Assembly (NCBI GenBank): GCA_937873155.1
Contig: CALMVZ010000011.1
Location: 186,001 to 250,000 of the forward strand
DNA length: 64,000 nucleotides
From: an uncultured Bacteroidota bacterium
Lineage (GTDB): Bacteria > Bacteroidota > Bacteroidia > B-17B0 > Aurantibacillaceae
Direction of reading: 5' to 3'
The notes beneath the pieces are model-generated. The model did no database searches and was not told the origin of the DNA. It was given only the letters and a program-made list of their open reading frames with translations. Below, in pieces: positions 1 through 7,349 of the stretch (the stretch's first letter is position 1; each line of letters begins with the position of its first letter). A program made the position numbers and the translations under genes.

Positions 1-2
1 AT

Positions 3-1967
3 GTTGAGCATCCATTCTTAAAAAAATTAATTCCTATTTGGGTTGGAGATTATGTATTGGCCGGATATGGAACAGGCGCTGTGATGGCAGTTCCTGCCCA
101 TGATGAGCGCGATTTTAAATTTGCATCACATTTTGGCCTGGAGAAACCTCAAGTTATTACACCAACGACAGAACATGATTTTGAAAAAGGATCATGGGAT
201 GAGAAAGAAGGAAAAATGATCAATTCTGATTTCTTAAATGGTCTGGATGTAAAAGCTGCCATTAAAAAAGCGATCGCTGAAATTGAAAATAAGAATTTAG
301 GAAAAGGAAAAATAAATTACCGTCTACGCGATGCTGTTTTCGGCAGGCAACGTTATTGGGGAGAACCGATTCCTATTTTCTATAAAGATGGGATTCCACA
401 AGCGCTTCCTGAAAATGAATTGCCTTTAATATTACCTGAAGTAGATAAATATTTACCAACCGAAGATGGCGAACCACCATTAGGCCGCGCGAAAGACTGG
501 AAATACAAAAACCAATACGACTACGAACTAACAACAATGCCAGGCTGGGCAGGAAGCTCATGGTATTTCCTCCGTTATATGGACGCTAAGAACAGTGGGC
601 AGTTTGCCAGTAGGCAGTTGGCAGATTATTGGGGGAATGTTGATCTATATATAGGAGGAAGCGAACATGCTACCGGACATCTATTATATGTACGTTTCTG
701 GACCAAATTTTTGCATGACTTAAATTTTATTTCTGTTGATGAACCAGCGCAGAAGTTGATCAACCAGGGGATGATACAGGGGACTTCTGAGAAAATTTGC
801 AAACTAGGTATGGCAGGAGTTCAAGCTCCAGATTCAGATAAAATTGGGAAAAACTATGCTATGGCTAATCATGTTTATTACTTAAGTAATAAAAATTTAG
901 TATCGCATATTATATCTGCAGATAAAAGTTATCACATATTCATTAGTGCGGATTTAATTCAAAAATTTCCAAATAAGTTTAGGTTCGACGGCACATTCTC
1001 TTTGGAAGAAGTCATGGAATCAAGATTAAGACATGACGAAATTGTACGAATACTTTCTCCTTCTAATATTCCAGTTAGTTATATTGATCAAGAAAAAGGT
1101 TTAAACTTCATGCAATTCATTGGTTGGTATAAACAAATAAATAATATATTGACCAATGAAAATCATGGTATTTTTCATCAAAACACAATTTTTGCTTGCG
1201 AAGGTGGTTATTGGCAATTTGATAGTGAAAAATATGATTTTTCGTTTGTTAAGCTAAGTGAAGGTTCAAGTAAGTTTAAAAATTTCCAAGAGCCTGAAAA
1301 AATGTCGAAGTCAAAATGGAATGTTGTTTCTCCTGATGACATTTGCGAAAAGTTCGGCGCTGATACTTTACGTTTGTATGAAATGTTTTTAGGTCCGCTT
1401 GAGCAAAGTAAGCCTTGGAATACGAATGGCATCACGGGTGTTTCCGGTTTCTTAAAGAAATTATGGAAGTTGTATGTGAATGGGACCAGTGAAGAAGCTC
1501 CTACAAAAGCAGAATTAAAAACATTACATAAAACAATAAAGAAAATTACAGAAGACATTGAGCGTTTCTCTTTCAATACATCGGTGAGTAATTTTATGAT
1601 CTGCGTGAATGAATTGACCGATCAGAAATGTAATAAGCGTCAGATCCTGGAACCGCTTTTAATTTTGGTTTCTCCTTACGCCCCACACATCGCTGAAGAG
1701 TTGTGGGAACAATTAGGCCATAAAGAAAGTATTGCTTTAGCACCATTCCCTCTATTCAATGAAACGTATTTAGTGGAAGATAATTTCAATTACCCTATTT
1801 CTTTTAATGGTAAAACCCGTTTCAATATTGAAATGCCGGTAACACTTACCAATGCTGAAATTGAGAAGTTGGTTATGGAAGCCGAGCAAACGCAAAAATA
1901 TTTAGAGGGAAAACAACCTAAAAAGGTGATCATTGTCCCTAAAAAAATTGTGAATATTGTAGTTTAG
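3..1967 (+). CDS. leuS: Leucyl-tRNA synthetase, C-terminal part (5' truncated by window edge)
   Basis: Charges tRNA-Leu with leucine in the cytosol. The reading frame is open from base 3 (VEHPFLKKL...), so the gene begins before the window and the N-terminal HIGH region is missing. Visible hallmarks are the end of the editing domain (GTGAVMAVPAHDERD), the RQRYWGEPIP core segment, the GSEHATGHLLYVRFWTKF strand and the class I KMSKS loop at 1299-1313, followed by the anticodon-binding helical domain. The stretch between QGMIQG (about 766-783) and KMSKS is about 172 codons. From memory Bacteroidota LeuRS have roughly 70-80 residues there, so this copy carries a large extra insertion (see findings). 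The downstream half looks canonical (GADTLRLYEMFLGPLEQSKPW). Confidence 0.97.
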   Translation, partial: VEHPFLKKLIPIWVGDYVLAGYGTGAVMAVPAHDERDFKFASHFGLEKPQVITPTTEHDFEKGSWDEKEGKMINSDFLNGLDVKAAIKKAIAEIENKNLGKGKINYRLRDAVFGRQRYWGEPIPIFYKDGIPQALPENELPLILPEVDKYLPTEDGEPPLGRAKDWKYKNQYDYELTTMPGWAGSSWYFLRYMDAKNSGQFASRQLADYWGNVDLYIGGSEHATGHLLYVRFWTKFLHDLNFISVDEPAQKLINQGMIQGTSEKICKLGMAGVQAPDSDKIGKNYAMANHVYYLSNKNLVSHIISADKSYHIFISADLIQKFPNKFRFDGTFSLEEVMESRLRHDEIVRILSPSNIPVSYIDQEKGLNFMQFIGWYKQINNILTNENHGIFHQNTIFACEGGYWQFDSEKYDFSFVKLSEGSSKFKNFQEPEKMSKSKWNVVSPDDICEKFGADTLRLYEMFLGPLEQSKPWNTNGITGVSGFLKKLWKLYVNGTSEEAPTKAELKTLHKTIKKITEDIERFSFNTSVSNFMICVNELTDQKCNKRQILEPLLILVSPYAPHIAEELWEQLGHKESIALAPFPLFNETYLVEDNFNYPISFNGKTRFNIEMPVTLTNAEIEKLVMEAEQTQKYLEGKQPKKVIIVPKKIVNIVV

Positions 1968-1978
1968 CCTACATCCGG

Positions 1979-2030
1979 TCATTCTGAACTTGTTTCAGCA
2001 TCTAGAGATTCCGAAACAAGTTCGGAATGA
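1979..2030. repeat. Imperfect palindrome, REP-like, downstream of leuS
   Basis: The 18-base arms 1979-1996 and 2013-2030 are reverse complements with one difference, around a 16-base loop. The arm core (TGAACTTGTTTC / GAAACAAGTTC) resembles a dispersed palindrome often seen between Bacteroidota genes. It may also act as the leuS terminator, although no T-run follows it. Confidence 0.7.
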
Positions 2031-2039
2031 CAGTAACAC

Positions 2040-2600
2040 ATGAAGAACATTTTTTATTTGATATTGTGCTTTGTTTTTCTTTCCTCTTTTAATCAGGATA
2101 GAAAAGACATCATCGTCTGGCAAGAAGGCAAGCTTTTAACCTGGGATGATTTCAAAGGCAAACCCGCTAAACGGTTCTCGGCCGCTTCTACACATTACGA
2201 TACGTTTAAAACGACAGAAGAAAAAGGAAATAAAACAGAAGTAGTGGTCCGGGCGATTTTCTACACCAACAAATCATGGAAAAAGGTATCATGGATCAAC
2301 GACGAAGTTTTGGAACACGAACAAAAACATTTTGACATAGTGGAATTATTTGCCCGAAAACTCCGTAAAGAAATACAAGCGCGCAAATATTTGAACTACG
2401 AAAACGTAAAAGCCATCACAGATACATTATATGATAAAATGGATAAGGAAATGGACCTCTTCCAGGATAAATACGATGATGAGACTGATGCCTCCATGGA
2501 CGGCGATCAGCAACGTAAGTGGAACAAGAAGATCATGGACGAAATCCAGTCGCTTTCCGCTTACAAAAACACCACTTTTATGGTGCCCTATTCTAAATAA
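2040..2600 (+). CDS. DUF922-type predicted secreted Zn-dependent peptidase
   Basis: A 186-residue protein with an N-terminal signal peptide (hydrophobic to about residue 18), so it should be exported. The central segment LTWDDFKGKP and the motif HEQKH at residues 93-97, followed by a long basic helix, match the DUF922 family as I remember it. HEQKH fits the HExxH zinc-metallopeptidase signature, which is seen directly. The catalytic role is inferred from the motif and the substrate is unknown. It sits 72 bases after leuS, separated by a palindrome, and 29 bases before the thioredoxin-like gene, with which it may be cotranscribed. Confidence 0.8.
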   Translation: MKNIFYLILCFVFLSSFNQDRKDIIVWQEGKLLTWDDFKGKPAKRFSAASTHYDTFKTTEEKGNKTEVVVRAIFYTNKSWKKVSWINDEVLEHEQKHFDIVELFARKLRKEIQARKYLNYENVKAITDTLYDKMDKEMDLFQDKYDDETDASMDGDQQRKWNKKIMDEIQSLSAYKNTTFMVPYSK

Positions 2601-2629
2601 AAATAAGTATCTTTATTGGGTAATTTACT

Positions 2630-3865
2630 GTGAGAAAATTAACCGCAATATTCATTTTATTTTCCCTTTTTGGCTTTAGCCAGACTAAACTAAAATCCGG
2701 CACATGGCGTGGTGTTTTGACCTTAAGTGAAAAACGTAACGAATTAATTCTGCCTTTCAATTTTAATGTGCGTTATTTTCATGAATTTCCTTCAATCGAC
2801 ATTTTAAATGCGGAGGAAAAGATTACGGTTACTGAAATTATGTTCTCCGGAGATTCAGTTAATTTTAAAATGCCTGTGTTTGATTCTGAATTCAGAACTG
2901 TTTTGAAAAATGACACGTTGCGTGGCTTGTGGATCAACAATTCTAAGAAAGAAAAAAATAAAATTCCTTTCGAAGCCTATTATAATGACAAGAGACGTTT
3001 TATTACTGTAAAAAAACCGGAAGTTGATTTTACCGGGCGTTATGAAGTAACGTTCAATCCTAAAACACCCGACGAATATAAATCAGTTGGCGTATTTAAA
3101 CAATCAGGCCATAAAATTACAGGTACATTCTTAACTGAAACAGGAGATTACCGTTACTTAGAAGGTTCCGTACAAAATAATGATATGTCGTTATCTTGTT
3201 TTGATGGCGCGCATGCCTTTTTGTTTTTCGCGAGTTCCAAAACTAAAAAAGGAAAAGCAGATAGCATTAATGGAAAAGTTTTTTACGGGATATCAGGAAC
3301 AGAAGATTGGACAGCAACCAGAAATGATAAATTCAAATTAAAAGATCCTGAAGGTATTACTACTTTAAAAAGCCCTGATGAAAAAGTGAATTTCTCTTTT
3401 CCGAATCTGGAAAAACAAACAGTTACTTTAAATGACCCGAAATTCGAGAATAAAGTCGTGGTAATTCAAATTATGGGTAGCTGGTGTCCGAATTGCATGG
3501 ACGAGACCGCTTATCTTTCTAAAGTATATAAGCAGTTTAAAGGAAAAGGTTTGGAAGTCGTGGCGCTTGCTTATGAAAAAACAGATGACTGGGAAAAAAA
3601 TAAAAAAAATATCTCAAGGTTAAAATCGAAATATGGTGTTGAATATGAAATGCTGATCACCGGTTTAACCGGAAAAGCAAAAGCTTCGGAGAGTTTGCCA
3701 TTCTTATCGTCTATCTCTGCATTTCCAACAACAATTATACTCGATAGGAAGCACCAAGTAAAAAGTATTTACACCGGCTTTACCGGTCCGGCTACCGGAA
3801 AAGAATACGAATTGTACAAAAAGAAAACAGAAAGTTTATTGACGGAACTTTTACTCAAGAAATAA
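2630..3865 (+). CDS. Periplasmic TlpA-like thiol-disulfide oxidoreductase
   Basis: A 411-residue exported protein starting at a GTG codon; the signal peptide ends near FGFSQ (about residue 18). The N-terminal two thirds (about 20-250) is a beta-rich region without cysteine pairs that I do not recognise beyond similarity to N-terminal domains of Bacteroidota TlpA proteins. The C-terminal thioredoxin fold holds the redox motif WCPNC at residues 285-289, preceded by the strand VVVIQIMGS and followed by a conserved cis-proline region (SAFPTTIILDRKHQ). It probably reduces or exchanges disulfides of periplasmic or cytochrome partners; the partner is not evident from the neighbours. Confidence 0.85.
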   Translation: MRKLTAIFILFSLFGFSQTKLKSGTWRGVLTLSEKRNELILPFNFNVRYFHEFPSIDILNAEEKITVTEIMFSGDSVNFKMPVFDSEFRTVLKNDTLRGLWINNSKKEKNKIPFEAYYNDKRRFITVKKPEVDFTGRYEVTFNPKTPDEYKSVGVFKQSGHKITGTFLTETGDYRYLEGSVQNNDMSLSCFDGAHAFLFFASSKTKKGKADSINGKVFYGISGTEDWTATRNDKFKLKDPEGITTLKSPDEKVNFSFPNLEKQTVTLNDPKFENKVVVIQIMGSWCPNCMDETAYLSKVYKQFKGKGLEVVALAYEKTDDWEKNKKNISRLKSKYGVEYEMLITGLTGKAKASESLPFLSSISAFPTTIILDRKHQVKSIYTGFTGPATGKEYELYKKKTESLLTELLLKK

Positions 3866-3929
3866 AATGTTACCGGCCCTTCGTCCTAAGTTGTCGAAGA
3901 GTCAGGATGGCACACATTTATTAAAAAAT

Positions 3930-4517
3930 ATGTTCACAGGGATAATAGAAACATTCGCAAAAGTTGAGAAGATAGAGAAAGAAGGAACGAATGTTCATTT
4001 CACGTTTTCTTCTCCGGTTACTTCTGAATTGAAAGTGGATCAGAGTGTGGCGCACAATGGTGTTTGCCTGACAGTTGTTTCTGTTTCCGGAAATACTTAT
4101 GTTGTTACAGCTATTGACGAAACATTGAAGCGCACAAACCTCAGTAATTTAAACATTGGTGATGTTGTGAATTTAGAACGCTGCATGCCTGCCACCGGAA
4201 GATTTGACGGGCATATTGTTCAAGGTCATGTTGACACAACTGCTACTTGTAAGAATATAAAAGACATCAACGGTAGCCGGGAATTTACTTTCGAGCATGA
4301 AAAGAGTTCTACTAATATTACAGTAGAAAAAGGAAGCATTACCATTAACGGAGTTAGTTTGACTGTGGTGAATTCTGCGGATACAAGTTTTTCAGTTCAC
4401 ATCATCCCTTACACATTTGAGAATACCAATTTCAAAACATTGAAAGTGGGTGACAAAATAAATTTAGAATTTGACATCGTTGGGAAGTATGTTGCTAAGT
4501 TGATGTCGCTGAAATAA
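3930..4517 (+). CDS. ribE: Riboflavin synthase, alpha chain
   Basis: Dismutates two molecules of 6,7-dimethyl-8-ribityllumazine into riboflavin. The 195-residue length and the start MFTGIIE are diagnostic. The two internally homologous barrel halves are visible: VAHNGVCLTVV with DVVNLERCMPATGRFDGHIVQGHVD in the first, and GSITINGVSLTVV with KINLEFDIVGKY in the second. The frame is open to an ATG at 3867, but the 21 extra codons are not family-like and include a repeat-like sequence, so the ATG at 3930 is chosen. Other rib genes are not in the window. Confidence 0.96.
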   Translation: MFTGIIETFAKVEKIEKEGTNVHFTFSSPVTSELKVDQSVAHNGVCLTVVSVSGNTYVVTAIDETLKRTNLSNLNIGDVVNLERCMPATGRFDGHIVQGHVDTTATCKNIKDINGSREFTFEHEKSSTNITVEKGSITINGVSLTVVNSADTSFSVHIIPYTFENTNFKTLKVGDKINLEFDIVGKYVAKLMSLK

Positions 4518-4518
4518 C

Positions 4519-4710
4519 GTTCAACCCCTACGGGGTTGTCGACGCAAATGGATAGTGGTTATTACCGACATTAAATCCCTACGGGATTAGAAATAGCAAG
4601 GTTGATTTGAATTACTTATTTAAAATATAAAAACAATCTTAATCCCATCGGGATTTAATGTCGGTAATAAAGAAACACAAACAACAAACAGAATCCCGTA
4701 GGGATTCAAC
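4519..4710. repeat. Cluster of nested palindromic repeats between ribE and nadD
   Basis: Four short palindromes of one family lie here: 4522-4538 (CAACCCCTACGGGGTTG), 4574-4588 (AATCCCTACGGGATT), 4641-4656 (AATCCCATCGGGATTT) and 4691-4707 (GAATCCCGTAGGGATTC). They are also arranged as a larger inverted structure: 4559-4579 and 4650-4670 are perfect 21-base reverse complements, and the outermost units are 16/20 reverse complementary. Spacing is irregular and no cas genes are near, so this is not a CRISPR array. Confidence 0.85.
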
Positions 4711-4737
4711 ATTGATAGAAGACAAAAATTAAATAAA

Positions 4738-5313
4738 ATGCACATTGGTCTATTCTTCGGTTCGTTCAATCCCATTCATGTTGGTCATATGGCCATTGCG
4801 AATTACATGGTGGAGTTTACGGATATGGATCAGTTGTGGTTTGTGGTCTCTCCTCAAAACCCATTGAAAGAGAAAAAAACTTTGCTCGGACAACAACAGC
4901 GTTTGTATATGGTGAATGTTGCTGTTGAAGATTTTCCGAAATTCAAAAGCAGTAATATAGAATTTGATCTTCCACAACCTTCTTATACAGTAAATACCTT
5001 AGCGCATTTAAAAGAAAAATATCCTCAGCATAAATTCAGTTTAATTATTGGTCAGGATAATTTAGTGACCTTTGATAAGTGGAAGAATTACGAAGAGATC
5101 CTAAAGCAATTTAAATTATATGTGTATCCCCGCCCCGGTTGCGGTGAAAGTAAATTCGATAAACATCCCAATGTTGTTTTCACGCAAGCGCCGATGATGG
5201 ATATTTCTTCTACGTTCATCCGTAACGCGATCAAAGAAAAAAAAGACATCCGCTTTTATCTTCCCGAAAAAGCCTGGGAGTATGTAGACAGTATGAATTT
5301 TTATAAGAAATAG
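4738..5313 (+). CDS. nadD: Nicotinate-nucleotide adenylyltransferase
   Basis: Adenylates nicotinate mononucleotide to deamido-NAD in NAD synthesis. The 191-residue protein opens with the nucleotidyltransferase signature GSFNPIHVGH (residues 8-17) and has the C-terminal ISSTFIR motif, both diagnostic for NadD. FVVSPQNPLK and SLIIGQDNL also fit the family. The ATG follows an A-rich leader without a clear Shine-Dalgarno sequence, as is usual here. A block of palindromic repeats separates it from ribE. Confidence 0.96.
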   Translation: MHIGLFFGSFNPIHVGHMAIANYMVEFTDMDQLWFVVSPQNPLKEKKTLLGQQQRLYMVNVAVEDFPKFKSSNIEFDLPQPSYTVNTLAHLKEKYPQHKFSLIIGQDNLVTFDKWKNYEEILKQFKLYVYPRPGCGESKFDKHPNVVFTQAPMMDISSTFIRNAIKEKKDIRFYLPEKAWEYVDSMNFYKK

Positions 5314-5335
5314 CCGCTACAAAAACCCCTCCGCT

Positions 5336-5352
5336 ATCTGCCAAAGGCAGAT
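5336..5352. repeat. Short perfect hairpin after nadD
   Basis: ATCTGCC-AAA-GGCAGAT, a 7-base perfect stem with a 3-base loop. It lies within a sequence resembling the short repeats dispersed through Bacteroidota intergenic regions. There is no T-run, so it is not a clear terminator. Confidence 0.55.
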
Positions 5353-5433
5353 TACGCGTCTCACCTAAAAGGGAGAAAGATTCTTTATTTTAAAATTATA
5401 TTAATTGAATTTCAATTAGTTACATGAAATTTT

Positions 5434-5475
5434 AATACATAAGATTCAGATGTATTTGATTTGGATGTATCTTTG
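5434..5475 (+). promoter_or_regulatory. padR operon promoter with three ATGTAT half-sites
   Basis: TATCTTTG at 5468-5475 fits the Bacteroidota -7 consensus TAnnTTTG and lies 23 bases before the padR ATG; no good -33 box is seen. The hexamer ATGTAT occurs three times with starts exactly 15 bases apart: 5435-5440 (reverse strand), 5450-5455 and 5465-5470, the last overlapping the -7 box. The first two form the inverted repeat AATACAT-N9-ATGTATT. PadR-family operators are often AT-rich ATGT/ACAT palindromes, so autorepression is a reasonable inference. Confidence 0.55.
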
Positions 5476-5498
5476 TCTTAAGTAATCGTTATAAAAGC

Positions 5499-5831
5499 AT
5501 GTATTCATCAGAATTAATTAAGGGCACTTTAAAAACAATAGTATTAAAGATGCTCGCAGAGAACAAAAGAATGTACGGATACGAGATCACACAAAAAGTG
5601 AAAGATCTTACCGGGAACAAAATTCAGATCACGGAAGGCGCGTTGTATCCTACCCTGCATTCGTTAGAAGCCGACGGAATTTTAATTACCGAGACCGAGT
5701 ACATCGGTAAGCGTGTAAGAAAATATTATTCATTAAGTAAAGAGGGCCAGAGCAAATCGAAAGAGAAAGTAAATGAGTTCGCCGACTTTATGAACACCAT
5801 GAAATTTTTACTGGAAATAAAACCGGCTTAA
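5499..5831 (+). CDS. PadR-family transcriptional regulator
   Basis: A 110-residue winged-helix DNA-binding protein. Family features are the N-terminal GTLKTIVLKMLAENKRMYGYEI, the recognition segment ITEGALYPTLHSLEADGIL and the wing strand RVRKYYSLSKEG. It is the short PadR form without an extended C-terminal effector domain. It heads a tight run of genes (5-base gap, 4-base overlap, then 8- and 5-base gaps) ending in a terminator at 9780-9810, so it probably controls that operon. Two of the downstream membrane proteins share an N-terminal helical module, recalling how PadR genes in other phyla sit beside HAAS-type helical membrane proteins. That parallel is inference. Confidence 0.93.
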   Translation: MYSSELIKGTLKTIVLKMLAENKRMYGYEITQKVKDLTGNKIQITEGALYPTLHSLEADGILITETEYIGKRVRKYYSLSKEGQSKSKEKVNEFADFMNTMKFLLEIKPA

Positions 5832-5836
5832 AATTA

Positions 5837-6712
5837 ATGTACCTCGTAAGCGATGAACAAATAGAATTCATCCTCAACAATATTAAACAACGTGGCGTTG
5901 AGATGGAAGACCTGCAGAATAACCTGCTGGATCATATTTGCTGCATCCTGGAACAAGAGTTGACTGAAGAACAAAATTTTGAAATAGCCTACGAAAAAGT
6001 AATAAAACAATTTTTTAATCACGCTCTCTGGGAAATAGAAGAAGAAACGATACTCTTATTAAAGTATAAAAACTATTATAAAATGAAACGCTTCTTGTAC
6101 ATATTGTTGTTTGTGTCGATAGGCTATAATATTTTTGTACTTTCAAAGTTGAGCTACGACTCGTATAAACAAAGACAACAAGTGAACGAGTGGGAATCTT
6201 TGGGAAAAATTACTCTGGAAGAAGGGTTCGCTGATTTTATAGAGAAAGTAAAAACTGATCATCCTGAAAAGCTCACAAAAGAATATTACTGCGTGAACTT
6301 TATAGGTGATCCCATGTCAGATGAAGAAAGTGAATGGAGTGCATATAGACATGATACAGCTCAAGAAAGAAAAGCCAAACTCTACCGCTTACAAGAATAC
6401 AATAGCATGGATTCAGTCGCCGGTATTTATAATAAGAATATAGTTCATTTTTTCGCTTTCAGGGGATCAGGTAAAAACATTGATAAACATATTCAAGAGC
6501 ACACCCCCTTACTAAAAAACATCACTCTTATTAAAGATCAGCGAAAACTATTATCCGGCCTCTGCAATGAAGCAAAAACAGATATTGGATTTGTAAGTCA
6601 ATTAGTGGTTATAGATAAGAAAGGAAAACTAGTTTATAGATGTAAATATTTGACCAATCAACATATTTTTCTTTCAAAATTTTTAAAAACTCTAACAACT
6701 GACGTTAAATGA
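5837..6712 (+). CDS. Membrane protein: helical N-terminal module plus Cys-poor thioredoxin-like periplasmic domain
   Basis: A 291-residue protein of unknown function. Residues 1-80 form an acidic helical cytosolic module (RGVEMEDLQNNLLDHICCIL, then WEIEEETILLLKYKNYY) nearly identical to the start of the protein at 7350. The similarity extends to DNA level (from about 5891 versus 7404), pointing to recent duplication. One transmembrane helix follows (about 84-106). The C-terminal region ends with LVVIDKKGKLVYRCKYL, the closing strands expected of a TlpA/thioredoxin fold, but no CxxC motif is present, so it is probably not a redox enzyme. Its stop overlaps the next start as ATGA, implying coupled translation. 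Confidence 0.75.
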   Translation: MYLVSDEQIEFILNNIKQRGVEMEDLQNNLLDHICCILEQELTEEQNFEIAYEKVIKQFFNHALWEIEEETILLLKYKNYYKMKRFLYILLFVSIGYNIFVLSKLSYDSYKQRQQVNEWESLGKITLEEGFADFIEKVKTDHPEKLTKEYYCVNFIGDPMSDEESEWSAYRHDTAQERKAKLYRLQEYNSMDSVAGIYNKNIVHFFAFRGSGKNIDKHIQEHTPLLKNITLIKDQRKLLSGLCNEAKTDIGFVSQLVVIDKKGKLVYRCKYLTNQHIFLSKFLKTLTTDVK

Positions 6713-7341
6713 AAAAATCAGTTAAAATAATTTTGATTGTTTCTCTTATAGTCAATATCTGTTTTGTAGTATTACAGATAGTGGGCAGTTTTCAAAGATC
6801 CGCAACAATAGAAAGGAATATCAAAAGTAACTATAAGCAATTTACTAAAGTAGTAGATGTTGATCAAGTAAAACGTAGTTTTTTGGACTCGCTTCATAAA
6901 AAGTATCCTGAAACCACTAATAAAAAATACTTTTTTATTAATATATGGGGCACCGGTGATGGCTGGTCAATTAAACAACTTCCAATTCTTGATACTTTAA
7001 TTACTCCTCTTAAATCAGACGTATCCTATATATTGGTTAATGATGAAAAGCCCGATTATTCTGTACGGATTCTGAAACAAGACACTGCAACAACAAATAA
7101 CTTTTTATTCATGCATCAATGTGAAGAATTTATGTATGCCATGAGTCAGGAATTAAGAATGAAAAGGAGCTATTACAATTATCCGCGAATTCCATTGATA
7201 TTAATATTAGATCAATCCGGTAAAACAATTTTTTCTGATACTCTAGAGGCCATTGCAGGACCAAGGTGGTGGCCGAAAGAAAAAGAAGCAGATGAAAAAC
7301 ATATCGCCCTTATTAAAAAAACATTACATGAACTAAAATAA
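6709..7341 (+). CDS. Membrane-anchored thioredoxin-like protein without catalytic cysteines
   Basis: A 210-residue protein with one N-terminal membrane anchor (about residues 5-26) and the rest predicted periplasmic. It resembles the C-terminal half of the preceding protein: YFFINIWGTGDGWSIKQLP occupies the place of the usual redox strand and active site, and IPLILILDQSGKTIF matches the closing TlpA-like strands. The CxxC is absent (GTGDGW lies where WCxxC would be). It lacks the helical N-terminal module of its neighbours. The start overlaps the previous stop by four bases. The function is unknown; a binding rather than a redox role is inferred. Confidence 0.72.
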   Translation: MKKSVKIILIVSLIVNICFVVLQIVGSFQRSATIERNIKSNYKQFTKVVDVDQVKRSFLDSLHKKYPETTNKKYFFINIWGTGDGWSIKQLPILDTLITPLKSDVSYILVNDEKPDYSVRILKQDTATTNNFLFMHQCEEFMYAMSQELRMKRSYYNYPRIPLILILDQSGKTIFSDTLEAIAGPRWWPKEKEADEKHIALIKKTLHELK

Positions 7342-7349
7342 AATATTTA

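Noticed and set aside
784-1298. Intein or homing endonuclease inside LeuRS
   Set aside because: No Cys/Ser at the N-terminal junction, no HN-Cys/Ser/Thr at the C-terminal junction and no LAGLIDADG motif.
3867-3929. Upstream ATG extending riboflavin synthase by 21 residues
   Set aside because: MFTGIIE is the invariant family start; the extra codons cover a repeat-like sequence.
4519-4710. CRISPR-like array of short repeats
   Set aside because: Units are palindromes of differing sequence with irregular spacing, only four of them, and there are no cas genes in the window.
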